28,200 bases of DNA from Coriobacteriia bacterium. GTDB lineage: Bacteria; Actinomycetota; Coriobacteriia; Anaerosomatales; Anaerosomataceae. The number at the start of each line of letters is the position of its first letter. The stretch's first letter is position 1. Position numbers and translations under genes: made by a program. Below are positions 8,367 through 15,945 of the stretch, one piece after another. The notes below the pieces were generated by a model that did not search any database, had not been told where the DNA came from, and saw nothing but the letters and a program-made list of their open reading frames with translations. The stretch lies in contig JAFGUS010000095.1 of assembly GCA_016938395.1 (NCBI GenBank), positions 1 through 28,200 on the forward strand, given 5' to 3'.

Positions 8367-9374
8367 TCAGTCGAGCGCCGGAAGCGGCTCCGCCTCGCAC
8401 ACCGGCGCCTCGCCACGCGCCTCGGCCTCGGCTGATTCGCGCGCCACGACGAGATTCATGGCGGCCACGGCAACCTCGATCATGTCGTCGTCGGGCGGGG
8501 CCGTGGTCAATCGCTGCATCTGCATGCCGGGCCACAGCAGCACCTTCACGAGCGGGTTCTCCGGTCGGCTCCCGGCCCACTTCACGGTGATCTCATACGC
8601 GATGCCCGCGATGAGCGGCAGGAGCAGGATACGGATGCCGATGTTGAAGGCGAGCACCCAGATCCGGCCGTCGACCCCGGCGGCGGCGAGTATCGCCTTG
8701 CCGGGCACGAGTGAGAACACCGCGATGGCGACGACCATCACCATGAGCAGGAACGAGGTGCCGCAGCGCACGTGCAGCGTCGTGTAGCGCTGGATGATGT
8801 CCGGCTCGAGCGGGAGCCCTCGTTCGTATGCATGGATCGTCTTATGCTCGGCGCCGTGATAGGCGAACACCCGGCGGATCTCCTTGAGGCGACTGACCGC
8901 CCAGATGTACGCGAAGAACGCCACGAGACGCAGTACGCCGTCGACGACGTTCCAGGTGAAGGGCCGCTCCACTGAGCTCCCCACGAGCAGGTTGGTCACC
9001 ACGGCGGGAAGAACGATGAAGAGCCCGATGGCGAGCGCGAGACCCGCCACCATCGTGAAGCCGATCTCCTTGGAGGTGAGCTGTTCCTCCTCGGTCTCGC
9101 CCGCGTGCTCGGCCGAGATGCCGAAGGCCTTGATGGCGAGCATCATGGTCTCGTAGAAGCCCCACATGCCGCGGATGATCGGCCACTTGAGCCACGCGTG
9201 CTTGTCTTTGGCCGAGACGAGGTCGTGCTCCTCGGTGTAGATCGCTCCCGAAGGCTCACGCACCGCCACGGCCCAGTTGTACTTGCCGCGCATCATGATG
9301 CCTTCGATGAGCGCCTGGCCGCCGATGTGGGTCGGGCGAACGGTGCATCCGTCGTTCGTGTGGTCCTCGGACAT
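8367..9374 (-). CDS. DUF1385 family membrane protein (YqhQ-like)
   Basis: 335 aa, no established biochemical function. The family signature IGGQALIEGIMMRG is at 17-30 and HGAEHKTIHAYE at 173-184, with C204 in RCGTSFLL. Four hydrophobic segments: about 105-132, 143-162, 203-224 and 238-262. A short acidic and alanine-rich tail follows residue 312. The ATG at 9372-9374 is 2 nt after the thyX stop and has GGGAG 6 nt upstream. DUF1385 genes are often found next to rpmE, prfA and prmC, as here, but the link is not understood. Confidence 0.9.
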   Translation of the reverse strand: MSEDHTNDGCTVRPTHIGGQALIEGIMMRGKYNWAVAVREPSGAIYTEEHDLVSAKDKHAWLKWPIIRGMWGFYETMMLAIKAFGISAEHAGETEEEQLTSKEIGFTMVAGLALAIGLFIVLPAVVTNLLVGSSVERPFTWNVVDGVLRLVAFFAYIWAVSRLKEIRRVFAYHGAEHKTIHAYERGLPLEPDIIQRYTTLHVRCGTSFLLMVMVVAIAVFSLVPGKAILAAAGVDGRIWVLAFNIGIRILLLPLIAGIAYEITVKWAGSRPENPLVKVLLWPGMQMQRLTTAPPDDDMIEVAVAAMNLVVARESAEAEARGEAPVCEAEPLPALD

Positions 9375-9376
9375 GT

Positions 9377-10060
9377 CTACTCCCGCTTCGGGGCTTTGGG
9401 GTATGGGTCGCCGCACGTCATCTTGCCTTCCCGGCACGGGCCACGCCGGCACGATGCGCCGGCGTCCATGAAGATGTACGGTGCGGTGGGCTCGGCGAGC
9501 CCGAGCATCGCGAGCGCAAGCACGCGGATCTCCCACTGCGCGCGCTTGCAGCAGCGCAGCTCGAAGAAGTGGAGCAGTTCGCGGACGTTCATGGTGACGA
9601 CGATCTTGGTCTCCATCGCGTTGGGGAGCAGGTAACGCGCGTCCTCGGCGGGCACGCCGGCGTCCACGAGGGCGCGATACGACGCGAACGCGGCCGCGGT
9701 AGCCTCGGCGAACGCGTCGGCTGCTGAGGGATCGGCTGCGATCGACGGCGGCGTGATGAAGCACGGCTCCTCGGCGTAAGTGACGTAGCGCTGAGACTGC
9801 TGGTTGTAGCTCGCGAGCCGGTGACGCACGAGCTGATGGGTGAGCGCACGGCTCACGCCATCGATGGCGAACGTGTAGACGGCGTGCTCGAGCGCCGAGG
9901 TATGTCCCGAGGTGATGATCGTCTTGAGGACACGGCGTACCGCTTCATCGGACATCGCGTCAAGCAGCTCCGCAGCACCCACCGGCGCGTAGCAGAGCCG
10001 CGCCGCGGCCGCGATGGCACGCTCGGGATCGGGCGTGTGGAAGAGCAGCTTCACGTCCAC
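9377..10060 (-). CDS. thyX: FAD-dependent thymidylate synthase
   Basis: Makes dTMP from dUMP with methylene-THF, NAD(P)H and FAD. 227 aa. The ThyX motif RHRxxSxNxxSxRY is complete at 79-92. A C-terminal cysteine tail (C204, C209, C216, plus C170-C171) resembles that of clostridial-type ThyX proteins. The GTG start at 10058-10060 has GGAGG 7 nt upstream. No thyA is seen in the window. Upstream genes upp, dCMP deaminase and glyA supply its substrates. A hairpin and an extended -10 precede it. Confidence 0.97.
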   Translation of the reverse strand: MDVKLLFHTPDPERAIAAAARLCYAPVGAAELLDAMSDEAVRRVLKTIITSGHTSALEHAVYTFAIDGVSRALTHQLVRHRLASYNQQSQRYVTYAEEPCFITPPSIAADPSAADAFAEATAAAFASYRALVDAGVPAEDARYLLPNAMETKIVVTMNVRELLHFFELRCCKRAQWEIRVLALAMLGLAEPTAPYIFMDAGASCRRGPCREGKMTCGDPYPKAPKRE

Positions 10061-10080
10061 GTCGGGGCCTCCATAACGCG

Positions 10081-10116
10081 AGAAGGCGGGACGGCGCCCG
10101 CCTTCTTTCGATGATA
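10081..10116 (-). promoter_or_regulatory. Possible thyX promoter -10 and leader hairpin
   Basis: On the minus strand the extended -10 TGGTATCAT (hexamer TATCAT, 10111-10116) has no clear -35. It is followed 4 nt later by a perfect 10-bp hairpin, AGAAGGCGGG-CGCCGT-CCCGCCTTCT (10081-10106). The hairpin ends exactly 8 nt before the thyX GGAGG. It could be a 5' stabilising stem or, less likely, a terminator of rpmE, since only CGCGTTATG follows on the minus strand. Confidence 0.5.
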
Positions 10117-10136
10117 CCAGCGCGGGCCGGGCCTAC

Positions 10137-10574
10137 CTACTCGGCGGTCGACTCCTCGGCAGAGGCATCTTCGGCGGAAGTCTCCACGACGTCTTCCACG
10201 ACGTCGGCCGCAGCCTCGCCGCTTTCGACGGCCCGGGCGACCTCGACCTTGGCGCTCCGCTCGGCCTTGACCGAGTCCTTGGCGGCCTTCGCCTCACGTG
10301 CAGCGATGGCGGCCTCTTCAGCGGCCTTGCGACGCGCCTCGCGCTCGGCGGCCTCCTTCTCGGCTACGACAGCAGCTGCGTTGCCGAACTTGTCGGCGAA
10401 GCGCTGCACGCGACCGCCGGAGTCGACGAGCTTCTGGGTTCCCGTGTAGAAGGGATGGCACTTCGAGCAGAGCTCGACGTGCAGATCGGACTTGGTGGAC
10501 CGCGTCATGAAGGTCTCACCGCAGGAACACGTGACCTTCGCCTCGACGTAGTCGGGGTGGATTCCACTGCGCAC
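10137..10574 (-). CDS. rpmE: Ribosomal protein L31 with long C-terminal extension
   Basis: 50S subunit protein; 145 aa against about 70 for usual L31. The L31 core is residues 1-70: [19 protein letters not shown] and [12 protein letters not shown], with zinc-ligand cysteines C16, C18, C36 and C39 (the zinc-containing form). After about residue 66 comes a long Ala/Glu/Lys/Arg helix-like segment, then an acidic, valine- and serine-rich end. The GTG start at 10572-10574 is set by the IHPxY N-terminus and by GGAGG 11 nt upstream. Longer in-frame starts lie upstream of the predicted promoter. thyX follows after 76 nt. Confidence 0.95.
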   Translation of the reverse strand: MRSGIHPDYVEAKVTCSCGETFMTRSTKSDLHVELCSKCHPFYTGTQKLVDSGGRVQRFADKFGNAAAVVAEKEAAEREARRKAAEEAAIAAREAKAAKDSVKAERSAKVEVARAVESGEAAADVVEDVVETSAEDASAEESTAE

Positions 10575-10598
10575 TCTTACTTGCACCTCCACAGATGT

Positions 10599-10617
10599 GC
10601 CTGGTTTCCGACCAGGC
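10599..10617 (-). promoter_or_regulatory. Leader hairpin of rpmE
   Basis: Minus-strand GCCTGGT-CGGAA-ACCAGGC, 7 bp with a 5-nt loop, ending exactly 8 nt before the GGAGG of rpmE and starting about 11 nt after the predicted transcription start. It could be a binding site for feedback by L31 or a translation-enhancing stem; neither is shown. Confidence 0.5.
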
Positions 10618-10634
10618 GTGAGGACAGCCCGCGA

Positions 10635-10664
10635 ATCATAGCACGCAGCCGAGCCGGGCGGCAA
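10635..10664 (-). promoter_or_regulatory. Promoter of rpmE
   Basis: Minus-strand TTGCCG (10659-10664), spacer 18, TATGAT (10635-10640) with an upstream TGC, giving an extended -10. Start of transcription is expected near 10628, about 54 nt before the GTG. It lies in the 190-nt rho-rpmE gap, which otherwise holds only a 5-bp GC hairpin near 10710-10723 without a T-run. Confidence 0.65.
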
Positions 10665-10767
10665 TCGGGCCTGCCGACACGGGAGACCTGAGCGAAGCCT
10701 CCGTAGGCGCGGGGTGCGCCCCGAGGACAGCGAGCGTGGTACCCGGGTCGTCCGACGGCGGTAACGC

Positions 10768-12117
10768 CTACAGCTCGATGCCGTTCGTGACGCGCTTGTC
10801 TTCAGCGCGCTTGGCCATCTTGGACAGGAACTCCTGGTTGCTCTTGGTCTGCTTGAGCCCCTTGATGAGCATGTCCATGGCGCGCTCGGTGGAGTCCACT
10901 CCGTGCAGGATGCGGCGGAGACCCCAGACGAACGGCGCCTCCATCGGCTCGAGGATCAGCTCCTCTTTGCGCGTGCCCGACGTGATCACGTCGATGGCCG
11001 GGAAGATGCGACGGTCGGCGAGCTTGCGGTCGAGCCTGAGCTCCATGTTGCCGGTGCCCTTGAACTCCTCGAAGATGACCTCGTCCATCTTGGAGCCGGT
11101 GTCCACGAGCGCGGTTGCGAGGATCGTGAGCGAACCACCGTCCTCGATGTTGCGCGCGGCGCCGAAGAACTTCTTCGGCGGGTAGAGCGCCGTCGAGTCC
11201 ACACCGCCGGAGAGAATGCGGCCGCTTGCGGGCGTGGCCAGGTTGTACGCGCGCGCCAGACGGGTGATCGAGTCGAGCAGGATGACCACGTCGTAACCAC
11301 TCTCCACAAGGCGCTTTGCCCGCTCCATGACGAGCTCCGCCACCGCGATGTGGTTCTCGCTCGGCATGTCGAAGGTGGAGGAGACGACCTCACCCTTGAT
11401 CGAGCGCTCCATGTCAGTGACTTCCTCGGGCCGCTCGTCCACGAGCAGGCACATGAGGTGCACCTCGGGGTTGTTGGCCGTGATGGACGCCGCGATGTCC
11501 TTGAGGACGGTCGTCTTGCCCGCCTTGGGCGGCGAGACGATGAGTCCGCGCTGTCCCTTGCCGATGGGGGCCACGAGGTCCATCACGCGTGCGGTGACGG
11601 ACTCGGCGCCGTGCTCGAGGCGCAGCCGCTCGTCCGGGTACACCGGTACGAGGTCGCGGAATACCTTCCGCCGACGCGCCGCCTCGAGGTCCTGTCCGTT
11701 GACCGACATGATCTTGATGAGCGCGGGGTACTTTTCCGACTCCTTGGGCGGACGGACCTGGCCCTTGATCATGTCGCCGCGACGCAGCTCCGCGCGGCGG
11801 ATCTGTGACATCGAGCAGTAGACGTCGTTGTCACCCGGCAGGTAGCCGCCCGTGCGAATGAAGCCGTAGCCCTCCGGCAGCACGTCGAGGATGCCGACGA
11901 TCTCCACGAAGCCTTCGGCTTTCACCTTGGCATCGTAGACGGCCTCGACGATCTCGTCCTTCTTGAGAGCCTTGACGTCGACCTCGAGCTCAGCAGCCAT
12001 CGTACGAAGCTCCGCCACGGTCTTGGCGGACAGCTCCTCACGCGTCACGGACGGCTGTACGGTCTCCTGCGGTTGACCGCTACCTCGGCGGCCACGCTTG
12101 CGGGGACGTGCACTCAC
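10768..12117 (-). CDS. rho: Transcription termination factor Rho
   Basis: Hexameric RNA helicase/translocase that terminates transcription. 449 aa. A basic low-complexity N-terminus (1-20) is followed by a Rho N helical domain (29-62), a cold-shock-like RNA-binding domain (about 70-137) and the RecA-like ATPase with Walker [10 protein letters not shown] (195-203, K201), Walker [12 protein letters not shown] and the Q-loop region. It lacks the very long Arg/Asp-rich insertion of some actinobacterial Rho proteins. GTG start at 12115-12117 overlaps the transaldolase stop as GTGA, tying Rho synthesis to the upstream carbon-metabolism genes. Confidence 0.97.
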   Translation of the reverse strand: MSARPRKRGRRGSGQPQETVQPSVTREELSAKTVAELRTMAAELEVDVKALKKDEIVEAVYDAKVKAEGFVEIVGILDVLPEGYGFIRTGGYLPGDNDVYCSMSQIRRAELRRGDMIKGQVRPPKESEKYPALIKIMSVNGQDLEAARRRKVFRDLVPVYPDERLRLEHGAESVTARVMDLVAPIGKGQRGLIVSPPKAGKTTVLKDIAASITANNPEVHLMCLLVDERPEEVTDMERSIKGEVVSSTFDMPSENHIAVAELVMERAKRLVESGYDVVILLDSITRLARAYNLATPASGRILSGGVDSTALYPPKKFFGAARNIEDGGSLTILATALVDTGSKMDEVIFEEFKGTGNMELRLDRKLADRRIFPAIDVITSGTRKEELILEPMEAPFVWGLRRILHGVDSTERAMDMLIKGLKQTKSNQEFLSKMAKRAEDKRVTNGIEL

Positions 12118-12776
12118 GCGTTCTTCACCTTCTCCCAGTCGGCAAGGAATGCCTCCAGACCGCGGTCCGTCAGCGGGTGCTTCACGAGCTTCTCGAGCAC
12201 GCCGAACGGAACCGTGGCGATATCGGCCCCCATAAGGGCGGCCGCGACGACGTGCTGGTTGTGTCGCACCGACGCCGTGATCACCTCGACCGGATGGCCG
12301 AAGTCGTAGTTGTTGAGCGCCACCACCATGTTGCCGAGGTGCTCGAGCCCGTCTTCAGAGATGTCGTCGAACCGACCGACGAACGGGCTCACGTAGCGGG
12401 CGCCGGCGCGCGCAGCCAGAAGCGCCTGCGGGACGGTGAAGCAGAGCGTCATGTTGACGTCGATGCCCTTCTCGGCAAGCGAACGGGTGGCGGCGAGGCC
12501 CTCGGGCATGACCGGCACCTTCACGACCACATTGGGCGCCAGCGCGGCGAGCTCGACGCCCTCGCGGACGATCTCGTCGCGCACCAGGCCGACTGTCTCC
12601 GCGGAGACCGGACCGTCACAGATCTCGCAGATGCGCTGGATATGCGCGTGGAAGTCCGCAAGACGACCGCCTTCACGCGCATACAACGATGGATTGGTGG
12701 TCACACCGGCGAGCACGCCCCAGGAGGCAGCCTCCTCGATGTCACGCAGGTTGGCGGTGTCCAGGAAGAACTTCAT
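12114..12776 (-). CDS. tal: Transaldolase (small TalC/Fsa-type subfamily)
   Basis: Class I aldolase-fold enzyme of the non-oxidative pentose phosphate pathway, 220 aa. The Schiff-base lysine is K86 in VVVKVPVMPEG; TTNPS is at 26-30. In this subfamily Gln59/Tyr131 mark fructose-6-phosphate aldolase, while Glu60/Phe132 mark transaldolase. Here E60 (SAETV) and F132 (SPFVGRFDD) are seen, so I call transaldolase. The ATG at 12774-12776 directly abuts the TAG of the 2-phosphoglycerate kinase gene; the stop overlaps rho. It works in the same pathway as RpiB (5135-5581). Confidence 0.92.
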   Translation of the reverse strand: MKFFLDTANLRDIEEAASWGVLAGVTTNPSLYAREGGRLADFHAHIQRICEICDGPVSAETVGLVRDEIVREGVELAALAPNVVVKVPVMPEGLAATRSLAEKGIDVNMTLCFTVPQALLAARAGARYVSPFVGRFDDISEDGLEHLGNMVVALNNYDFGHPVEVITASVRHNQHVVAAALMGADIATVPFGVLEKLVKHPLTDRGLEAFLADWEKVKNA

Positions 12777-13730
12777 CTACTCCTCATCCTCTCGTTCTGC
12801 AGGCGGGCTCCATACCCGCGCCGCGTCTTCGTCTTGACGGATGACCGTCTCGACGATCAGCTCCAGTACCTCGGCGACCGTGCGGTCGAGCTGGTTGCTG
12901 TGCACGATCGGGATGCCGTGCTCACTCGCGAGATCCTCGATGTACCGGCCAAGGAGGCGGATGTTGTCGAAGTTCGCCCGATACCGCTCGAACGGCCGCG
13001 TGCCCTCGGTCTGGACCTCACGTATGTAGAAGTGGCTGCGGTGCGCCTCCTCGTCGTCCACGCCGATAAGCAACTGAACCACCGACGCGTTTGAGAACTG
13101 GGAAGGCTCGATGTACCCGGGCGCGACGTGAACGCCCTCGAGAACCATGCTCACCCCTTCGACCACCGCGCGGTCGATGAGCGCCTTCATACCGGTGGCC
13201 ACGGCAGCAGCCTGTTCGCGGAACCCGACGATGACGGGACTTGCGCCGTGGGGAACGGGGACTCTCAGGCCGCGCCACGCGTTGAACGAACTCTCGTAGA
13301 TCGCAGGCATGAGGTCACGAGAGAAGATACCACGCATGACCTCCCTGATGCTATCGGTGGATACGATTCGCGTGATACCCAGCCGGTGAGCGACCTCGGT
13401 AGCGATGGTGGACTTGCCCACGCCGGTGGTACCACCGATGAGGATGATGAGCGGCCGGTCGAGCTTGGATATCTCGTTCAACCGGACGTAGCGGGCGGCG
13501 GTCTGCGGCCCGGCGCTCTCGGCAAGCACCGAGGCGGCCTTCTCCTGCAGCTCTGCCAAGGTTACCTCGTAGCGGCCGGAGGCGCGCAGCTCGTCTTGCA
13601 CGCGCTGCGCCGCCGCGTACGCCCGTGCGGGCCCGAGGCCGGTGGCCGTGAACGACTGCGCGAGCAGCCCCTTGCTCATCGGCAGTCCGTGCTTCTGGTC
13701 CTTGATGATGATCGGCGGGTTGGTGGGCAT
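12777..13730 (-). CDS. pgk2: 2-phosphoglycerate kinase with N-terminal ATP-cone
   Basis: Predicted to phosphorylate 2-phosphoglycerate to 2,3-diphosphoglycerate, the first step of cDPG synthesis in methanogens such as Methanothermus fervidus. 317 aa. An ATP-cone-like regulatory domain occupies about 6-72 (IIIKDQKHGLPMSKGLL then a helical part). A P-loop kinase domain follows, with GGTTGVGKST (99-108, K106), STDSIREVMRG and MVLEGVHVAPGY (195-206). The start ATG 13728-13730 has GAGGTGA 4 nt upstream, overlapping the stop of the cDPG synthetase gene. The adjacent synthetase strongly supports the call; the family is also seen in bacteria without a proven product, so activity is inferred. Confidence 0.85.
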   Translation of the reverse strand: MPTNPPIIIKDQKHGLPMSKGLLAQSFTATGLGPARAYAAAQRVQDELRASGRYEVTLAELQEKAASVLAESAGPQTAARYVRLNEISKLDRPLIILIGGTTGVGKSTIATEVAHRLGITRIVSTDSIREVMRGIFSRDLMPAIYESSFNAWRGLRVPVPHGASPVIVGFREQAAAVATGMKALIDRAVVEGVSMVLEGVHVAPGYIEPSQFSNASVVQLLIGVDDEEAHRSHFYIREVQTEGTRPFERYRANFDNIRLLGRYIEDLASEHGIPIVHSNQLDRTVAEVLELIVETVIRQDEDAARVWSPPAEREDEE

Positions 13731-13734
13731 CCCG

Positions 13735-15069
13735 TCACCTCGCTCCGTGTCGCTCGAACGCCTGGCCGACCACGCGATCGACCGCGGCCGCCAGATCATC
13801 GCCATGCGTGACGACGGGCTCGTTGTCACAGAGCACGGTGGGTACTCCGGCTTCTGCACCCGCGGCCGCCACCACATCGATGGCGGCAGCCTTGAGCTCG
13901 GTGAGCAGCAGGTCGTACCGCCCTGTCCACGCGCGCATGTCCTCGCGCAAGAGCGCCCGGTTGGAGAGGTGCGCGCTCGCTGCCACAACCTCACACCCGT
14001 ACGCGCGCTCGAGGTGGGCCGTCAGTGCGGAAAGCACGGCGGGGGGCGCGGTCGTGGCGAAGAAGACACGCGCGCCCTCGACCTCCGCAATGGGGCGCGG
14101 GCGGAAGGTCGTGAGCACGATCGGCACGTCCTCGCGGTGCCGTCGGATCGCCGAGACGAGGTCCGCCAGGTCTTCGGCGCTCGCTGTGGGCTCCTCGGCC
14201 CCCGCTACGATCACCGCATCGGCACGGGCCAGCCGGTACGGCCCGAAGTAGTCACGAACGTAAGGCACGCCCTGACCCGCTCCTACCACGAGCAGCGTCG
14301 CATCGGCGTGCACGGGCGGGATCGCCGCGCCCGATCCTTCGAGGATGAGGAGCTCCTTGCCGAGCGTGTCGGCGAGCCGCGCGCCCTCGGGCACGTTGGA
14401 GAAGAACGTCTCGCCGGCGAGCCCCCCGCCGCACCTGCGACAGCCCACGGTGGTGACCCTGCTCATCACCGCGTCCTCGTAGTTGTCGGACGCCGCGTGG
14501 ACGCCCTTCATCGCGAGCGCAAGAAGGTCCTCGGTGGTGAGTGCGACCTGATCGCCGTGGATGAGTTCGGGCTCGGCGGGCCCGCCGCGGCCCATCGCAA
14601 GCACCACGATGTCGCGGCCGCTGGCCTTGAGGTGCCGCGCGATGTGTGCCGAGACGGCGGTCTTGCCCACCCGCTTGCCGGTGCCGATGATCGCAAGCGT
14701 GGGGGTGTTCGTGACCTGCTGCGCGCGGGGCGGCGTGAACGTCGCATCCGCCGCGCGGTAGGTCACTCCCGCCTCGAGCGCGATGCTCGCCAGTTCGAAA
14801 CGCGCCGCCGCGTCGACGACGGGCTCGTCGGAGAGATCGACGGCGACATCGGGCTCGAAGCGCGCAAGCGCCTGGCGCAGGGCCGAGAACCGGTCGTCGT
14901 CTCGCACGACCGGGACGCCATACACGTCCTCACTCGCCTCGGCATCCACCTTCTCGGTTCCACCGATGAACACGGCGCCGACCACATCGTACTCGCCCGC
15001 GAGCGCTTCGAGCGCGAAGCGCACGACCGGCGGGTAGTGCTCGCCGTCTATGAGGGCGATCGCCCTCAT
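13735..15069 (-). CDS. cpgS: Cyclic 2,3-diphosphoglycerate synthetase
   Basis: Predicted to use ATP to close 2,3-diphosphoglycerate into cyclic 2,3-diphosphoglycerate. 444 aa, near the archaeal family length. The N-terminal domain starts with LIDGEHYPPVV (6-16) and FIGGTEK (34-40). The P-loop is IIGTGKRVGKTAVS (127-140), followed by AMGRGGPAEPELI (158-170), a CRRC pair (C210, C213) and LEGSGAAIPP (243-252). The ATG at 15067-15069 overlaps the stop of the metallophosphoesterase gene as ATGA, and 2-phosphoglycerate kinase starts 4 nt after its own stop. So the three are translated as one unit. Family recognised from motifs; substrate specificity inferred. Confidence 0.88.
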   Translation of the reverse strand: MRAIALIDGEHYPPVVRFALEALAGEYDVVGAVFIGGTEKVDAEASEDVYGVPVVRDDDRFSALRQALARFEPDVAVDLSDEPVVDAAARFELASIALEAGVTYRAADATFTPPRAQQVTNTPTLAIIGTGKRVGKTAVSAHIARHLKASGRDIVVLAMGRGGPAEPELIHGDQVALTTEDLLALAMKGVHAASDNYEDAVMSRVTTVGCRRCGGGLAGETFFSNVPEGARLADTLGKELLILEGSGAAIPPVHADATLLVVGAGQGVPYVRDYFGPYRLARADAVIVAGAEEPTASAEDLADLVSAIRRHREDVPIVLTTFRPRPIAEVEGARVFFATTAPPAVLSALTAHLERAYGCEVVAASAHLSNRALLREDMRAWTGRYDLLLTELKAAAIDVVAAAGAEAGVPTVLCDNEPVVTHGDDLAAAVDRVVGQAFERHGAR

Positions 15070-15854
15070 GACGGCGGATCAGCGTGAGGCTGCCACACGC
15101 ACTCGCGCTTGAGCTCGCGCTCGAAGTCCGCGACGACCTCAGGCTCGTCGAACGGGTGCTTCAAGATGACCCTGATGCGGTCGCGGTAGAGCTCGATGAT
15201 GTTGTAGCTCGCGCGCGTCATGCCACGGAGCCGGTGCGTGCATGCCGTTCCGGCGTTGACGATGACCATGTCCTCGAGACGCCACACGTTGGGCACGTGC
15301 TTGTGACCGCACAGCACGAGGTTGCACCCACTGCTGTTGAGCACGCGAAGCATGTCGCCCGCGTCATGAACGATGTTGCGCTCGCGACCGGTACCGGGCA
15401 CCGGCAGCAGGTGATGATGGAGCGCCACGACCTTGAACTCCTCGGGATCCGAGAAGCGCTCTTCGATCCAGCGGTAGCGCTGCCGACCGATCCGCCCGGT
15501 GTCGAGATCGGGCTCGGATGAGTCCAGACCGAGCATGCGCACCCCACCCAAGATGAGCTCGGTGGAGCGCGAGCCGAAGAGCTCCTCGAAGTGAAGGTCG
15601 CCCACGTTGCGGGCATCGTGGTTGCCCGGAAGCACCATGACCCGCTCCACCTGCATCCTGCCGATGAGGCGCTGGGCCACCTTGAACTCCTGACGGAAGC
15701 CCATGTCGGTGAGGTCGCCCGTGACCACGAGCGCATCGGGTCCGAGCTCGTTGATCTCGTCGATCACGCGAGTCGCAAGGCTCGGGATGTGGTACTGCGA
15801 CCCGCAGTGCAGGTCCGATATCTGCGCGATGATGACCGGCCGCTCGTCGTTCAT
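15066..15854 (-). CDS. Calcineurin-like metallophosphoesterase (class III cyclic-nucleotide PDE type)
   Basis: 262 aa, soluble. All metal-binding motifs are present in order: SDLHCG (D14, H16), GD (46-47), LPGNHD (75-80), HHH (146-148) and GHKH (183-186). This set matches CpdA/Icc-type phosphodiesterases, a family with many other substrates. ATG 15852-15854 has GGAG 6 nt upstream, and 91 nt separate it from the O-antigen-ligase-like gene. It is coupled by ATGA overlap to the cDPG synthetase gene, which suggests a substrate linked to cDPG, but this is inference; cAMP or other phosphoesters remain possible. Confidence 0.88.
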   Translation of the reverse strand: MNDERPVIIAQISDLHCGSQYHIPSLATRVIDEINELGPDALVVTGDLTDMGFRQEFKVAQRLIGRMQVERVMVLPGNHDARNVGDLHFEELFGSRSTELILGGVRMLGLDSSEPDLDTGRIGRQRYRWIEERFSDPEEFKVVALHHHLLPVPGTGRERNIVHDAGDMLRVLNSSGCNLVLCGHKHVPNVWRLEDMVIVNAGTACTHRLRGMTRASYNIIELYRDRIRVILKHPFDEPEVVADFERELKRECVWQPHADPPS

Positions 15855-15921
15855 GACAGCTCCGATGTCGATGCGCGTCCCGATGCCGCAGGGCGGATCG
15901 AGTGCGCGGGGATATCCTATT

Positions 15922-15942
15922 CTTTCCCCAGACGATGGAAAG
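15922..15942 (-). terminator. Weak hairpin after the O-antigen-ligase-like gene
   Basis: Minus-strand CTTTCC, 9-nt loop, GGAAAG, located 3 nt past the stop at 15946-15948, followed by AATAGGATATCC with no T-run. A TTGACG overlaps the preceding stop codon but I found no well-spaced -10, so the promoter of the cDPG genes is unresolved. Confidence 0.25.
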
Positions 15943-15945
15943 CCG

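Noticed and set aside
10710..10723. GC hairpin between rho and rpmE as a terminator
   Set aside because: Only 5 bp and no T-run on the minus strand.
12114..12776. Fructose-6-phosphate aldolase call for the small aldolase
   Set aside because: E60 and F132 match transaldolase rather than the Gln/Tyr pair of the aldolase.
13642..15087. Plus-strand open frame of about 480 codons opposite the cDPG synthetase
   Set aside because: No recognisable motif, and low-complexity composition; it mirrors the codon bias of the real minus-strand gene.
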